DNA of 64,000 bases, from NCBI GenBank assembly GCA_035236585.1, contig CP141136.1:33502949-33566948 (forward strand), read 5' to 3'. A program made the position numbers and the translations under genes. The DNA comes from Warburgia ugandensis (lineage: Eukaryota > Streptophyta > Magnoliopsida > Canellales > Canellaceae). The first letter of the stretch is position 1. Every line of letters starts with the position of its first letter. The notes beneath the pieces were generated by a model, which worked only from the letters and a program-made list of their open reading frames with translations, ran no database searches and was not told where the DNA came from. Positions 26,161 through 37,520 of this stretch are shown here, one piece after another.

Positions 26161-29100
26161 GTAGACATGCTCTAAACCAATTCCAGAATGAGAGTCAACG
26201 GGCTACTAATGTCAATTCTCAAGATATTGCCAAGCTAGAAATGCAAATGAGCCAATTGTGAGCTGCATTGAATCATAAAGGAAAGGAACAATTTTCTAGT
26301 CAGCCAATCCCAAACCCTAAGGAGCAGCTTGAAATAGGGACATCTTCAAATTCCAGGCAGCCCTCGAGCAAAGCAAAGTTAATAACTACCCTTAGGAGTA
26401 GCTATCAAATAGATAACAAAGTACGAAAAACTGAGGAAACTTTAGAGGAGAATGAAATAGATACAATCAAGGACAAAGAGAAAAGACAAAAATCTTCAAC
26501 TCCATCAGATCCTATATTGGATGCATCCTATGTACCGAAAGATCCATTCCCTCAAATCTTAAACAAGGCAAAGAAAGGGGCAAATTTTCATGAGATAATG
26601 GATGTGTTTAAACATGTTCAAATTAATATTCCATTAGTCAATGCTATTAAAAATATCCTGGCTTATGCTAAGTTTCTTAAAGAGCATTGCACACAAAAGC
26701 ACAAGCTTAATGTGCAAAAGAAAGCCTTCCTCATAGAGCAGGTGAGCTCTTTAATTCATCATCGATCTCTACTAAGTGTAGAGATCCACGTTGTCCTACC
26801 ATCTCATGTATCATTAGAAATTGTCTCATTGATAGAGCACTATTAGATTTAGGGGCCAGTGTAAATTTGTTGCCATATTTTGTTTATCAACATCTTAGGC
26901 CCGATGGGCTAAAACCAACCAATTTCACTTTGCAGTTAGCAGATAGATCGTAACGATTCCATGTTGTATGGTTGAGGATGTTTTGATACGAGTCGACTAG
27001 TTCTATTTCCTTGTTGATTTTATTGTCCTAGATACCTAGCTTGCATCAGACCTAAGTAGTCAGATCTCAGTAATTCTTGGACATCCATTCTTGGCAACAT
27101 CCAATGCCATCATCAACTGTTGAAGTGGTGTGTTGAAATTATCCTTCAGCAATACAAAAGTAAAGCTCAATGTATTTAATGTTGATCATCAACATCTAGA
27201 CCAAGATGATTCCTCTGTAATCAATTTGATTGAACATCTAATTCAAGATGTTAATCCATCATCATCTACCTTAGATCCACTTGAGGTGTGTCTTGCACAC
27301 TTTAATTGTGATTTGATATAGACAAGTCCATTGATGAGGTAAATAATCTTTTAGATGCTGTACCAATCATGGATACCTCCAAATGGGGACTCAAGTGGAA
27401 CTTCTTCCTCCATCCAATCATGTTCCAGTGCCTTTAGTAGAAAACCAACCACTTTTGTCCTTAAGCTATTACTTGAAGATTTCAAATATTCTTGCTTAGG
27501 ACTAGATGAATCATTGCCTGTAATCATAGCAAATGATCTACATCAGGAAACCTATTTGAAGTTCTACGAGAACATAAGACAACTTTAGGGTGGACCATAG
27601 TAAACATTAAAGCGATTAGCCGTAATGTGTGTATGCATAGAATTCACCTAAAACAAAATGCTAGGCCATCTAGAGAAACACAAAGGAGAATAAATCCTAA
27701 CATGAAAGAGGTTGTGATTGATGAAGTAAAACTCCTAGATGTTGGTGTCATTTACCCTATTTCCAATAGCACTTGGGTCAACCCAATTCAGGTTGCACCC
27801 AAGAAGTTCAAAGTCAAGGTAATCTGAGACCACCGAGTGGAGAGTTTGTATAGATTACCAAAAATTGAACTTGATGACAAGGAAAAACCACTTTCGTTTT
27901 CCTTTTATTGACCAACTGCTGGACAGGTTAGCGATCATAGATATTACTACTTTCTTGATGGTTATTCCAATTATAGCCAAATCTTCATAGCACTTGAGGA
28001 CCAGGAGAAGACTAACTTCACCTGCCTCTTGGGACCTTTGCCTACCATCGTATGCCTTTTGGACTTTGTAATGCCTAACTACTTATTAAAGGTATATGTT
28101 GAGCATATTTTTTTATATGGCGTAGAGGTTCTTAGAAGTGTTTATGGATGATTTTTGAGTATTTGGGTCATCATTTGATGAATGCTTGCACTACTTAAAG
28201 TTAATCCTTAATAGGTGTCAAGAAAAGAATTTAATGGATAATTGGGAAAGTTGTCATTTTATGATACAAAATGGAATTGTTTTAAGCCACATTATATCAC
28301 ATAATGGCATAGAAGTTGATAGAGCCAAAGTGGATCTCATTTCTAATCTACCTCCTCATAGGTCAATCAAGGAACATTTTTAGGCCATACTAGTTATAGG
28401 AGATTCATCAAAGACTTTAGCAAAATTTATAAGCCCCTATGTATTTTACTTATGAAGGAGGCAAAATTTGAATTTGATAAAAATTGCATGAAAGCATTTG
28501 AGAGACTAAAGGTTGAACTCACTTCTGTGCCTACCATTCGGCTTCCAAATTGAAGTGCACTATTTGAAATAATGTGTGATGCTTCAAACTATATGATTGG
28601 TGTTGTGCTGGGGCAGCGTATTGGTAAACTCTCCCATGTGATATATTATGCCAGTAAGACCCTCAATGATGCTCAGCTCAATTATTCTAATACAAAGAAA
28701 GAGTTGTTGATTGTTGTATTTGCATTGGATAAATTTGGATCATATTTGCTAGGATCTAAGGTTATAGTCTATTTAGACCATGCAACATTAATATACCTTC
28801 TTCTTAAGAAGGATGCTAAACCAAGATTGATCTAATGGATATTATTACTAAAAAAGTTTGATTTAGAAATTTGGGATGAGAAAGGTTCAGAAAATGTTGT
28901 AATCGACCATTTTTCAGGGTAATTGTGGAGTTTATTAATGAAAATGAGGCTATAACAAAATCCTTCTAGATGAGCAACTTTTGCACATTTCTTAGTTGCC
29001 TTGGTACATTAATTTTTTTCAATTATCTTGTTACAGGTCAAATACCTAATCACTGGTGAAAACAAGATTGGAGAAGATTTATCGTCGAGATTATGCACTT

Positions 29101-29332
29101 TTCATGCGATGATCCGTACTTATTTAAGTATTATCCTGATCAAGTCATTAGGAGATGCATACCGGCTTATGAACATCATCAAATCATTTCCTTCTACCAT
29201 GGCCACACATGCAAGGACCACTATGCTAAAAAGACTGCTGCAAAAATTTTGCAGTGTGGTTTTTATTGGCCTGCCATATTCAATGATTCACATGCTTACT
29301 GCATAACATGTACATGTTATAAACAATTATGA
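26161..29332 (+). pseudogene. Athila-like gag C-terminus, protease, RT, RNase H and partial integrase
   Basis: Continuation of the gag cut at 21238 (ALNQFQNESQ near 26170). Then in order: a protease core LLDLGASVNLLPY near 26842, an RT region from about 27460 with ICxDYQKLN-like sequence near 27850, and the catalytic FMDDF near 28143 followed directly by a stop. RNase H spans about 28560-28910 ([25 protein letters not shown]). The integrase zinc-binding region is at about 29100-29330 (FYHGHTCKDHYAKKTAA, CITCTC). Many stops and frameshifts. Domain wording closely resembles plant Athila/Tat elements. The integrase core and everything 3' of it are missing; homology stops near 29332. Confidence 0.9.
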
Positions 29333-29789
29333 GGCACAAGTTTTATAGGAACAACATCATGTGGGAGTTACAATGTGGCAACATGTGTCTCCTCATTCTG
29401 ATCTTCTACTTTCAATTGTAAATCATCCTCGCCAACAACTTTGGACAATGCAACAATTAGGAGAGAGTTCAACCTCATCATCATTGTTAGCATGTCCTCC
29501 TTTTCACTAGACCCCCTCCTAAATCAAAGATGGTCTACCCAAATTAACCAATTATCTTTCCCACCTTCTAGCCTGAGAGTAGCATCTGGTATAGTGCTAC
29601 TTCAAAATTTTAGTAAGTCTAAGAGGCATATCCTTAATCCTTTTTCCTTAATGGCGCAAGTTCCACTTGCAATGGAACCCTTAATGACCTTCTTTTGTGT
29701 CAAGGTCAATCTAGCACCTGCAAGATTTGTTCTTTCTCATCAAATTTCTTCTATATGACTTGTCTATATTATTCTTCTTAGGCTCTTGA
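29333..29789. other. Stretch without a recognised gene
   Basis: Sequence between the truncated Athila-like integrase and the TRIM-like pair. Some frames are open on each strand (for example 29441-29758, plus strand) but I recognise no domain. It may belong to the element that carries the minus-strand TRIM-like repeat. Confidence 0.35.
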
Positions 29790-30296
29790 TACAACCCTAG
29801 AGCTTCATAGTCGAGCTTTGTACGCTTCCCAGGGAAAACACATTGTGATCGTTAGAGTTCCTTAAACTCTTATAACCATCACAACATCCACTCCCCGAGC
29901 GATGTGGGACTAACACTCGATACCAAGCCCTAGTCCCTAAGCCTGCCTCCAACGGCAATCTAACCGTCACAGTGGAATGTCACCTATCCACCCCTTAGGG
30001 GGACAAGCATCCCCGCGTGGCCTTCTAAGGACTAGCTAAAGCCCATGTGCAGCTAGCTCACACCACGAGGGGTAATGGCCCTAATACCAATTGTAACAAC
30101 CTAGGTTCCAACAGTCACAATATTGTCCGCTTTGGGCTTTGCAACTCGCATAGCTTTGTTCTTCCCTGGGTTCTTAGGGAAAACGCATCGTGACAGCTAG
30201 AGTTCCTTAAACTCTTATAACCAGTGCAGCATCCACTCCCCACCCGATGTTGGACTAACACTCGGTACCTAGCCCCGATCCCTAAGCCTGCCTCCA
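29790..30296 (-). mobile_element. TRIM-like miniature LTR element, minus strand
   Basis: On the minus strand: a ~205-bp terminal repeat (30296 to 30092) that starts TGGAGGCAGGC and ends CCTAGGTTGTTACA, then a PBS-like GGTATTAGGGCC (30078-30089). A short internal part follows, then a second, more damaged terminal repeat (29951 to about 29790). The repeats contain AGTCCCACATCG and a TTATAAGAG TATA-like motif. The internal part is only about 125 bp with no protein, matching terminal-repeat retrotransposons in miniature. Confidence 0.65.
30078..30089 (-). promoter_or_regulatory. PBS-like site of the minus-strand TRIM-like element
   Basis: The minus strand reads GGTATTAGGGCC next to the LTR end at 30092. 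It is one or two transitions away from the initiator-Met PBS GGTATCAGAGCC, consistent with decay. Confidence 0.6.
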
Positions 30297-30426
30297 TTGG
30301 CGATCAGCATATGATGCTGGCCATGAAGGGAGAAGGCCTAGGCAACCCCCCCCCCTAAGATCGAACACGGCTGAGAGACTCAAGCGCAGTCGTGTGAGGA
30401 TGCATGTTTCCTAAGGGGGGAAGAGG
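30297..30426. other. Spacer between the two inverted TRIM-like elements
   Basis: Contains a C-run (near 30346) and a G-run with purines (CTAAGGGGGGAAGAGG near 30411) in inverted relation. The G-run sits directly before the left LTR of the plus-strand copy. Confidence 0.4.
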
Positions 30427-30962
30427 TGAAGGCTTAGGGACCCCATAGGTGGGAGATAGCTAAGGGACTGAGAGTTAGTCCCACATTGCCCGGGGAGAAG
30501 GATTTGGGCTGGTTATAAGAGTATGGGAATCTCTAACAACTATGATGCGTTTTAAAGCCATGAGGTACAATGTGCCAAAGCAGATAATATCACACTATTG
30601 GACCCCTGGCTGTTACAATTGCTATCAGAGCCGTTACCCGTCGTGGTGTGAGCTAGCCGCACGTGAGCTTCTGCTAGTACTTAGAAGGCCACGCGGGGAC
30701 ATGTGTCGCCCTAAGGGATGGATAGGTGACATTCCATGGTGACGGTTAGATTGCCGATGAAGGCAGGCTTAGGGACCGAGGCTAAGTATTGAGTGTTAAT
30801 CCCACATCGCCCGGGGAGTGGATGTTGCGTTAGTTATAAGAGTTCAAGGAACTCTAACAGTCACAATGTGTTTTTTATAGGAAGCTGGGGAAGAACAAAG
30901 TCGTGCAGGTTGCAAAGCCCAAAGCAAACAATATTGTGACTATTGGAACCTAGGTTGTTACA
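30427..30962 (+). mobile_element. TRIM-like miniature LTR element, plus strand
   Basis: Left terminal repeat 30427-30617 starts TGAAGGC and ends TGTTACA. It is followed by ATTGCTATCAGAGCC (30618-30632), an initiator-Met PBS with one change, then about 125 bp of non-coding internal DNA. The right terminal repeat, 30758-30962, starts TGAAGGC and ends CCTAGGTTGTTACA. Both repeats carry CCCACAT.GCCCGGGGAG and TTATAAGAG. No flanking target duplication could be recognised. The copy is in head-to-head orientation to 29790-30296. Confidence 0.7.
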
Positions 30963-32059
30963 CCCATGGACTAGTTGCCTAGACATAGTGGGTACTTTGC
31001 TTTAGTAGCAGAAGGAGATAATAGGGTTTATTTCCTAGATATTCAAAGATCAATATTTGTTTTCCTTGTTTGTTAATTTCCTTTTGGATACTACACCCTT
31101 GGGCATGGTCTTGAATGGACCTTTCCCCTCATGTACAAGGTGACCCTCCATTCAAGCTCATTGTCACTATGGTAGAAAGTAGCAAAGTGGTAAGCTACAC
31201 GAGTTCCTTTCATGTTGGGATGCCATAGTGATCTTAGGGTCTCAGGCATATATTCTCCAAGTTGATTAGACGATGCATTGGTTGCACATAATCGTTTTCT
31301 TCATCAAAGATCAAAGGGTGTATTGATTAGATGGTGTATTGATCTTCTTGATCTAAATTTTACCTCTATAGAGGGGCAACTTCCTATTGATGATATTGGG
31401 AAGCTAGGAATTGGTGGCTTAATTAGGTCTCTTCTTCTTAGATTTGACTGTACCACCTTGAGTCATCATCATCCTTATATGATTTTGATGTGTCCATGTC
31501 CTTGAGAAATTTCTTGATCTTGAGAAGATGAAAAGGCTTGCTGTCTTTGAGGTTTCCCCATTCTTTTGGCATATCGTCCCAAATATAGTCATCCAACTCC
31601 AAATCCATGTCAGCAGTAGGTAGATATGAAAACCTAGGGTGATATCTAGAATAGATTCAATATCTTTATGTCAATTCACCATTAGCCAAATTTATGCCAT
31701 TTGAACTCCTTTAGAAGTATTAGCTATGGGAGCACATATCTAAGATAGACTTGGTGTCCCAATGGTAGAAAGATCAGAACCCCACACACCAACCACATTA
31801 GTTATGGTAGTGGAGTTCTTCTTGAGGTTATCTACGATGATTGACCCCTTTTTATCATGACCTAAATCATGTCTCTGAGAACATAGTAGCCTTTTATAAT
31901 ATGTCCTATTATTTGATGATAGGGACAATACTTTGGGTTGATTGTCTTACTGACTTCTTGTGGCCTCCTAAGAGTGGGTAGCTCAGTATGCCTTGGCTAC
32001 TTCAACTCCTTAGAAAATTGTCTAATAGAACTAACTTTGGAAGTCATAGTTCTTTGCTT
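30963..32059 (-). other. Probable 3' part of the antisense gypsy gag region, no clear domain
   Basis: Continues the minus-strand direction of the gag remnant to its right. No protease or zinc-knuckle motif could be read with confidence and stop codons are frequent. Confidence 0.35.
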
Positions 32060-33550
32060 TTCTTTCTCTTAATGATTTTGGTGGAAGCTTAGACTTGGAC
32101 TTTGCTTGTTCTTTCAACTTCTTTGCTTTGACCCACTGACTTGATGACTATCTTTTTGCCAGGCAATCATTACAGCTAAGCAAGATGGAGAGTTGGTAGT
32201 TTTGTCATTACTAGGTTTACTTCTTTGTGGATCCTCTCTTTTAACAGCCACGTCTCCATGAAATCTGCCTCATACTATTATATTTTAAAATCATTCCTTT
32301 GTCTTGATTAGGTCTTTGAAAGTTGTAGGAATCAGATTCTGTAATAGCAACCCAATATCACAATGCCTATTTGTGACATATATTTCAACACTTTCTTTTT
32401 AATCAAGTCTTGGGGACAATACCAATTGAGATTCCTCCATTTTGAAATGAAAGATTCCACACTTGATTAGACCTTTGAATTTATTGGTTAGTTTTAACAA
32501 GGTCACCTGCTTCTCATATAATAGAAATGTCAAAGGAACATCTTTTGCAACTATTCCCAATTTATGATAGATCTAGGTTCTAGTTGGGTATACCAAATGA
32601 ATGCATTATCAGCTAGTGTTAACAAATTGCCTAATCATGAACCCTTTAGTTTTTGCATCATCACCCACTAGAGCCACGCACTTGATCATATGCTCTTTAA
32701 GATAACTTGTCCCATTGAACTCCATAATCTCAATTTTTTTATGTCCTTTCAATAATGGATGCTCATCACACTTTGTCATGTGTGGCTTCTATAAATATTA
32801 GTTGCTAATCAATCCCTTATCTTGAAATCATGCAACCCCTCTTCTATAAGCTACTTCACAACAATGGGAGTCATGTTCCATAGATCTATCAATGCAAAAG
32901 CGACATTGTTGCCTTCAAATCCACATATTCACCTTCCCTGTTAGCTAGCATCTATTGTAGTTAAATCTAGTTGTCAATTGCCTTTTATCAAATTTGGTTG
33001 AGTAGAGGATGACTCTATCCCAGCTATCACAATCGCCACAAGATTTGTAGACTTTCTACTCTAATGTTGGTGAGAGAAGAAGGTTGATGAATAACAAAAA
33101 TTCACTCTATGTGAAAGATAGTTTTTTTGTAGTTGAAGATCCCTATATTTTTGTGTCAAATCCTAGCGCTAAGAGGTACCTCCTCATGGGCTAAGTGAGG
33201 GGAACTTGGACTCAGTGTCATTAGAAGTAGACAAAGCTAAACAAACTTATTTCTTTTTCAAGACCAACATCACCATGGCTAATTCTTTTTCTCCCTATTC
33301 AGATGTCTGAACATCCATTGGCTCAGAAGTGGCTATTGCTGTAATGGGGATGTCATCCTCTTAAATTGTGGAATCTTGTAATTGGGATGATGTTAAAGAC
33401 AAGCCCTTCTTTTCAAATGTAGCTTGCTTTTGACAATTCTTTCTTTCACACCTCAACTTGGATCCCTTTGATGCCACTATCTCCTCCTTGTCCCTTGAGG
33501 AAGAAACAGTAGTTGTGGGTAGTGACCATGTACATGACAACAACTCCTTC
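32060..33550 (-). pseudogene. Ty3/gypsy gag remnant, minus strand
   Basis: Read on the minus strand, the segment around 32300-32900 gives a decayed gag capsid domain. Key stretches are DLWNMTPIVVK, then DNAFIWYTQLEPRSIINWE, an FIxKWRNLNWYC-like stretch, and IGIVILGC. These follow the order of the plant retrotransposon-gag domain (A..WY..LEP.SI.SWE...FL..F...WR.LS). An open N-terminal stretch rich in serine and lysine spans 33361-33552. Stops occur throughout. The element it came from has no identifiable pol here. Confidence 0.75.
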
Positions 33551-34449
33551 ATGGGTTTCGAGAAAGGGGTACAAACATGTTACAAATGAGGAAAACACAT
33601 ATCATCATTGTGATATAGGTTATCTTTCCTAAGAAGAAAACAAAACTAAATCAACCTTAAGATGGATGGAAAGGAAGGTGCCATTAAGAATGTCAAATAA
33701 CTATTTGCATTAAATTATATGTCGTGTGTGTTAAATACAAACCATCATAGAAAAGGAAGTTGAGGGTCAATTTCCTTAGGAGTAGAGTCAGGGGTTTTTA
33801 CTTATCAAGTGATTATGGGATAGATTTATTCAGTTCTATCAAGTATCGAGATTTTTCTTAGTTAGTTATGGCTGCTAACTACATTTCTTTGATGACTAAA
33901 CACATTCAAAAATCTTTGATTATAGACTCTCTTGAACTACTAATTACTTCATCAGAGGATTGCTATATACAAACAAACTGCAACAATATGTGGTTTAAAT
34001 GGTCTTCATCACTAGCCTAGATCAATTTTATAATGTGACTAGGTTGTTGACTCAGTTTAGCAATGTGAATTCATTGATCACTGATCATTATAATTCCATC
34101 AGAGTGTGTGACCTTTGAATTCTCTCTGTATAGGATTAGGCATGGCTTTAATACATTTCTCCTTAATCGTTGGAGCATAGGTGCCTTTGTCATACCTTCA
34201 AGTACATAGCAATATCCTTTATAGATATAAGAGATGCATAGTTGTATTGGGCTTGGATTTTGTGTTTCTTTAGTCATTCAATGCTAGAGAAGAAGACATG
34301 TATCACCAGTGGCTGACAAACTTCAAGTGGACTCAAGACTAACTCAATCAAAGTACTAGCATATCTTCTTCTCACATGGCATATGATTAGGACTTTGGCT
34401 GTCTAGGGTTCCAAATTTGATGAAACTCTTCTAGTTAAAATCCTTTGGG
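33551..34449. other. Stretch without a recognisable gene
   Basis: No coding sequence recognised. By position this could be the 5' leader or LTR of the minus-strand gypsy element whose gag ends near 33550. Confidence 0.35.
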
Positions 34450-35700
34450 GCTCTTCAAGTCTGTAGGACTTTGGTTCTTCTTCGAATCTCGAGTGTCAAG
34501 ATCTCTATCCATCCATAGACTCTAAGGTCTCTAAAGTTTTAGTTAGTTTAGGACTCTTAGGTCTTAAGGCTTCCAGTTAGTCAAGAACTCTAAGGCCTTC
34601 AGAATTTCATTTATTCAAGAACTTTCAGGTTTAGGACTTTAGTCATCCAAGGTCTAAAACATGTCTAGAATTTTGGTCTTTGAGAGACTCTTAGGTCTTA
34701 AAACTTCAATTGCACAAAGTCTATAATGTCTCTAGAGTTTTAAATATTCAAAGACTCTTGGATTTTGTGACTTCTCATCATCCTAGAATTTTAATGTCAC
34801 TAGAATTCATGTTATCTTATGACTCTTAGGCCACTAGAATTTTAGTCAATCAAGAACTTTGATATCCTAATACTTCCCATCATCCTAGGACTCTTAAGCC
34901 ATAGGATGTTTTCATTGACGAAGAACTTTAGTGTCACTAGAACTCTTGTTGATTCAGGAGTATTAATTCATAGGCCTTTGGCTTAGACAAGGAGTCTTGG
35001 ACTATCAAAGTTTGATCTATATAAGGTGTATTTAGCTATAGGACTTTTATTAGAGTTAATAGTATGAAGCAACTAGACATTCTATAGTATTAGAAGTCTT
35101 GAATTGCAAGACTTTGACATGTTTCAAAAGTCTAATTACTATAAAGTTCTGAGTAGGCTTAGGAGTCTTTGAGCTTGAGGACACTAACTTGGTTTAGAAG
35201 TTTAAAGATGTTGGATTCTATGTTGAATTAGGAGTCTCAGTGGAATCGATCTGGGAAAAGAAACTAGGTGCTTGCTAGGGCCCAGTGATTAGAGCTTTAT
35301 AAAGTTGGTACTATGATAATTTTGGACTTTGGATGTGGTCAAAATTCTTTAAGTTATTGGATTCTAAATAAGACTGGAAATCTTTCGGCTGTAGGTCTCT
35401 AGACAAGCTAAGAGTCTTTAGGCTTTATGATTGTATATAAGTCTAAGAGTCTTCAAGCTTTAAGACTCTAGACTAATTTAGGACTCTTTCAATTGTTGGG
35501 TTTTCAATGAATTTAGGAAAGGTGAAGAAACTGCATGTCCAATTTTATATGATAAATGGGTTCCATTGATTAGGAGTTTTGCAAGGTTAGAATTTTGGTA
35601 TTTTAGGACTTCAATTTTACTTTAGAATACTTATGATTTAAGACTCTTCATAAGTTTAGCGTCATGAAACAATAGGACTCTACTATGGGTTGATTTGAAA
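34450..35700. repeat. Degenerate minisatellite, unit about 33 bp
   Basis: Imperfect units alternate GACTCTTAGGTCTTAAG-like and TCAAGAACTTTAGT-like segments. A dozen or more units of 32-36 bp can be followed from about 34480 to 34970, with a looser continuation to about 35700. No protein frame follows the repeat. Old, strongly diverged tandem array. Confidence 0.75.
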
Positions 35701-35723
35701 CTATAAAACTCAACGAACAGCTA

Positions 35724-35880
35724 AAAAAAAGGAAGAGAAAACTCAAAGCCTGTTTTGTGTCTTAGCTGGGGCCCAATAATTAAAAGATTTGTAATAGAAA
35801 AAAGGAAGAGAAAACTTGGCACCAGTTTTATGTGTTACCTAGGGCCCAATAATTAAAAGTTTTGTAAAGTTAGAACTCTG
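35724..35880 (+). repeat. Tandem duplication, period 73 bp
   Basis: Two adjacent copies start with a purine run ending GGAAGAGAAAACT (at 35731 and 35804) and end GGGCCCAATAATTAAAAG.TTTGTAA. Diverged relatives of the unit occur near 35255 and 35520, so the array was once longer or the unit dispersed locally. Confidence 0.8.
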
Positions 35881-36318
35881 AATCTAAATTAGAAGAGTTA
35901 GAATTTTTAGAGCCTCAAGTGGAATTTGGGAGACAATTCAATTAGGACTATTGTGATATTATGTGTATGAATGCCTAAGTACTTTTATGAGTTCTAACAT
36001 TATGGGTCTTTGTAGAATTTTTATGCAGTGGAACTTTCTGAGATTTCATTCAATTCTAGTCTTAGACCAATGAGGACTCTCAAATTCATAGGTACATAGA
36101 TCTCTTCTGGAAAGGAAAAGGTTAGCGTGTAATCTTGGTTGTCAACAATGGCCACCCTACTCCTTTTTAGGGATGATTTTACCAACAACACTTTTTGGCA
36201 GCATGGCTACTTTGCCCTAGAAAGAGAATTTCTTCAAAATCCTAACTTTAGCAACTACTCTGCCAGGCATGGAAAATGTTACTTACAAAATGGTGAGTGT
36301 GAATAGGAAAGAAATAAG

Positions 36319-36766
<448 letters not shown>

Positions 36767-36849
<83 letters not shown>
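36767..36849. repeat. (CT)n microsatellite, about 83 bp
   Basis: Third CT run, closing the second copy of the 202-bp unit. Confidence 0.97.
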
Positions 36850-36851
<2 letters not shown>

Positions 36852-37515
36852 GTTTAATTTAGGTAGGATTGGGAATTTGTAGCCTTCTAATATACACAGT
36901 TATTACATTTAATATCCCTAGAAATATCATTCTTTAACAAATGAATTACTAAATTTATCATTAATTAGGATTTACTAAACATTTTGTAAGATTAGAGTTT
37001 AATGAGACAATTCGCATAATTTTGGCACCTTGACATCTTAAAAGAGAGCGAAACCACCATTCAAGCATTGTCACAGTCCCACATGTCAAGAACCAAGAAG
37101 TGAAGAAGTTTAGAGTGCTATGGGGTATCCTTATTAAATTCAGAGTAGTCAAAACCCTCATGAATGCGACCAATCTTATCTGCTCAAAAGAAGATGTCAC
37201 TTATAAAAATACAAGGTGGCCAACTTCTCATGCATGTAGGCCACCACCTCAAGGGAGCTTCTAAGTGAAGCCAGAATGACATACAATGGAGTCATACATA
37301 CAGATCTTTTATGAAGCAAAACAACCTAGTCAGTAGAGCCTGCACAAAGATTATTTTCTTTCTCTCACTCACTTACTCAACCCCAAGAGAGACCCACATG
37401 AAATCCATTTGTTTTCCAACGAGTAAGATGCATGTTTTATCTATATAATGAACGTATTTTCTATGAGAAAAAGGAGGAGATAATACATTGGGTTTTGGAG
37501 TTGAAATAAATGGGA
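36850..37515. other. Stretch without a recognisable gene
   Basis: AT-rich sequence up to the target duplication of the solo LTR. Nothing recognisable as a domain on either strand. Confidence 0.4.
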
Positions 37516-37520
37516 AATTT

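Noticed and set aside
29441..29758. 105-residue open frame on the plus strand
   Set aside because: No recognisable domain. It lies between transposon remnants and has an equally open antisense reading.
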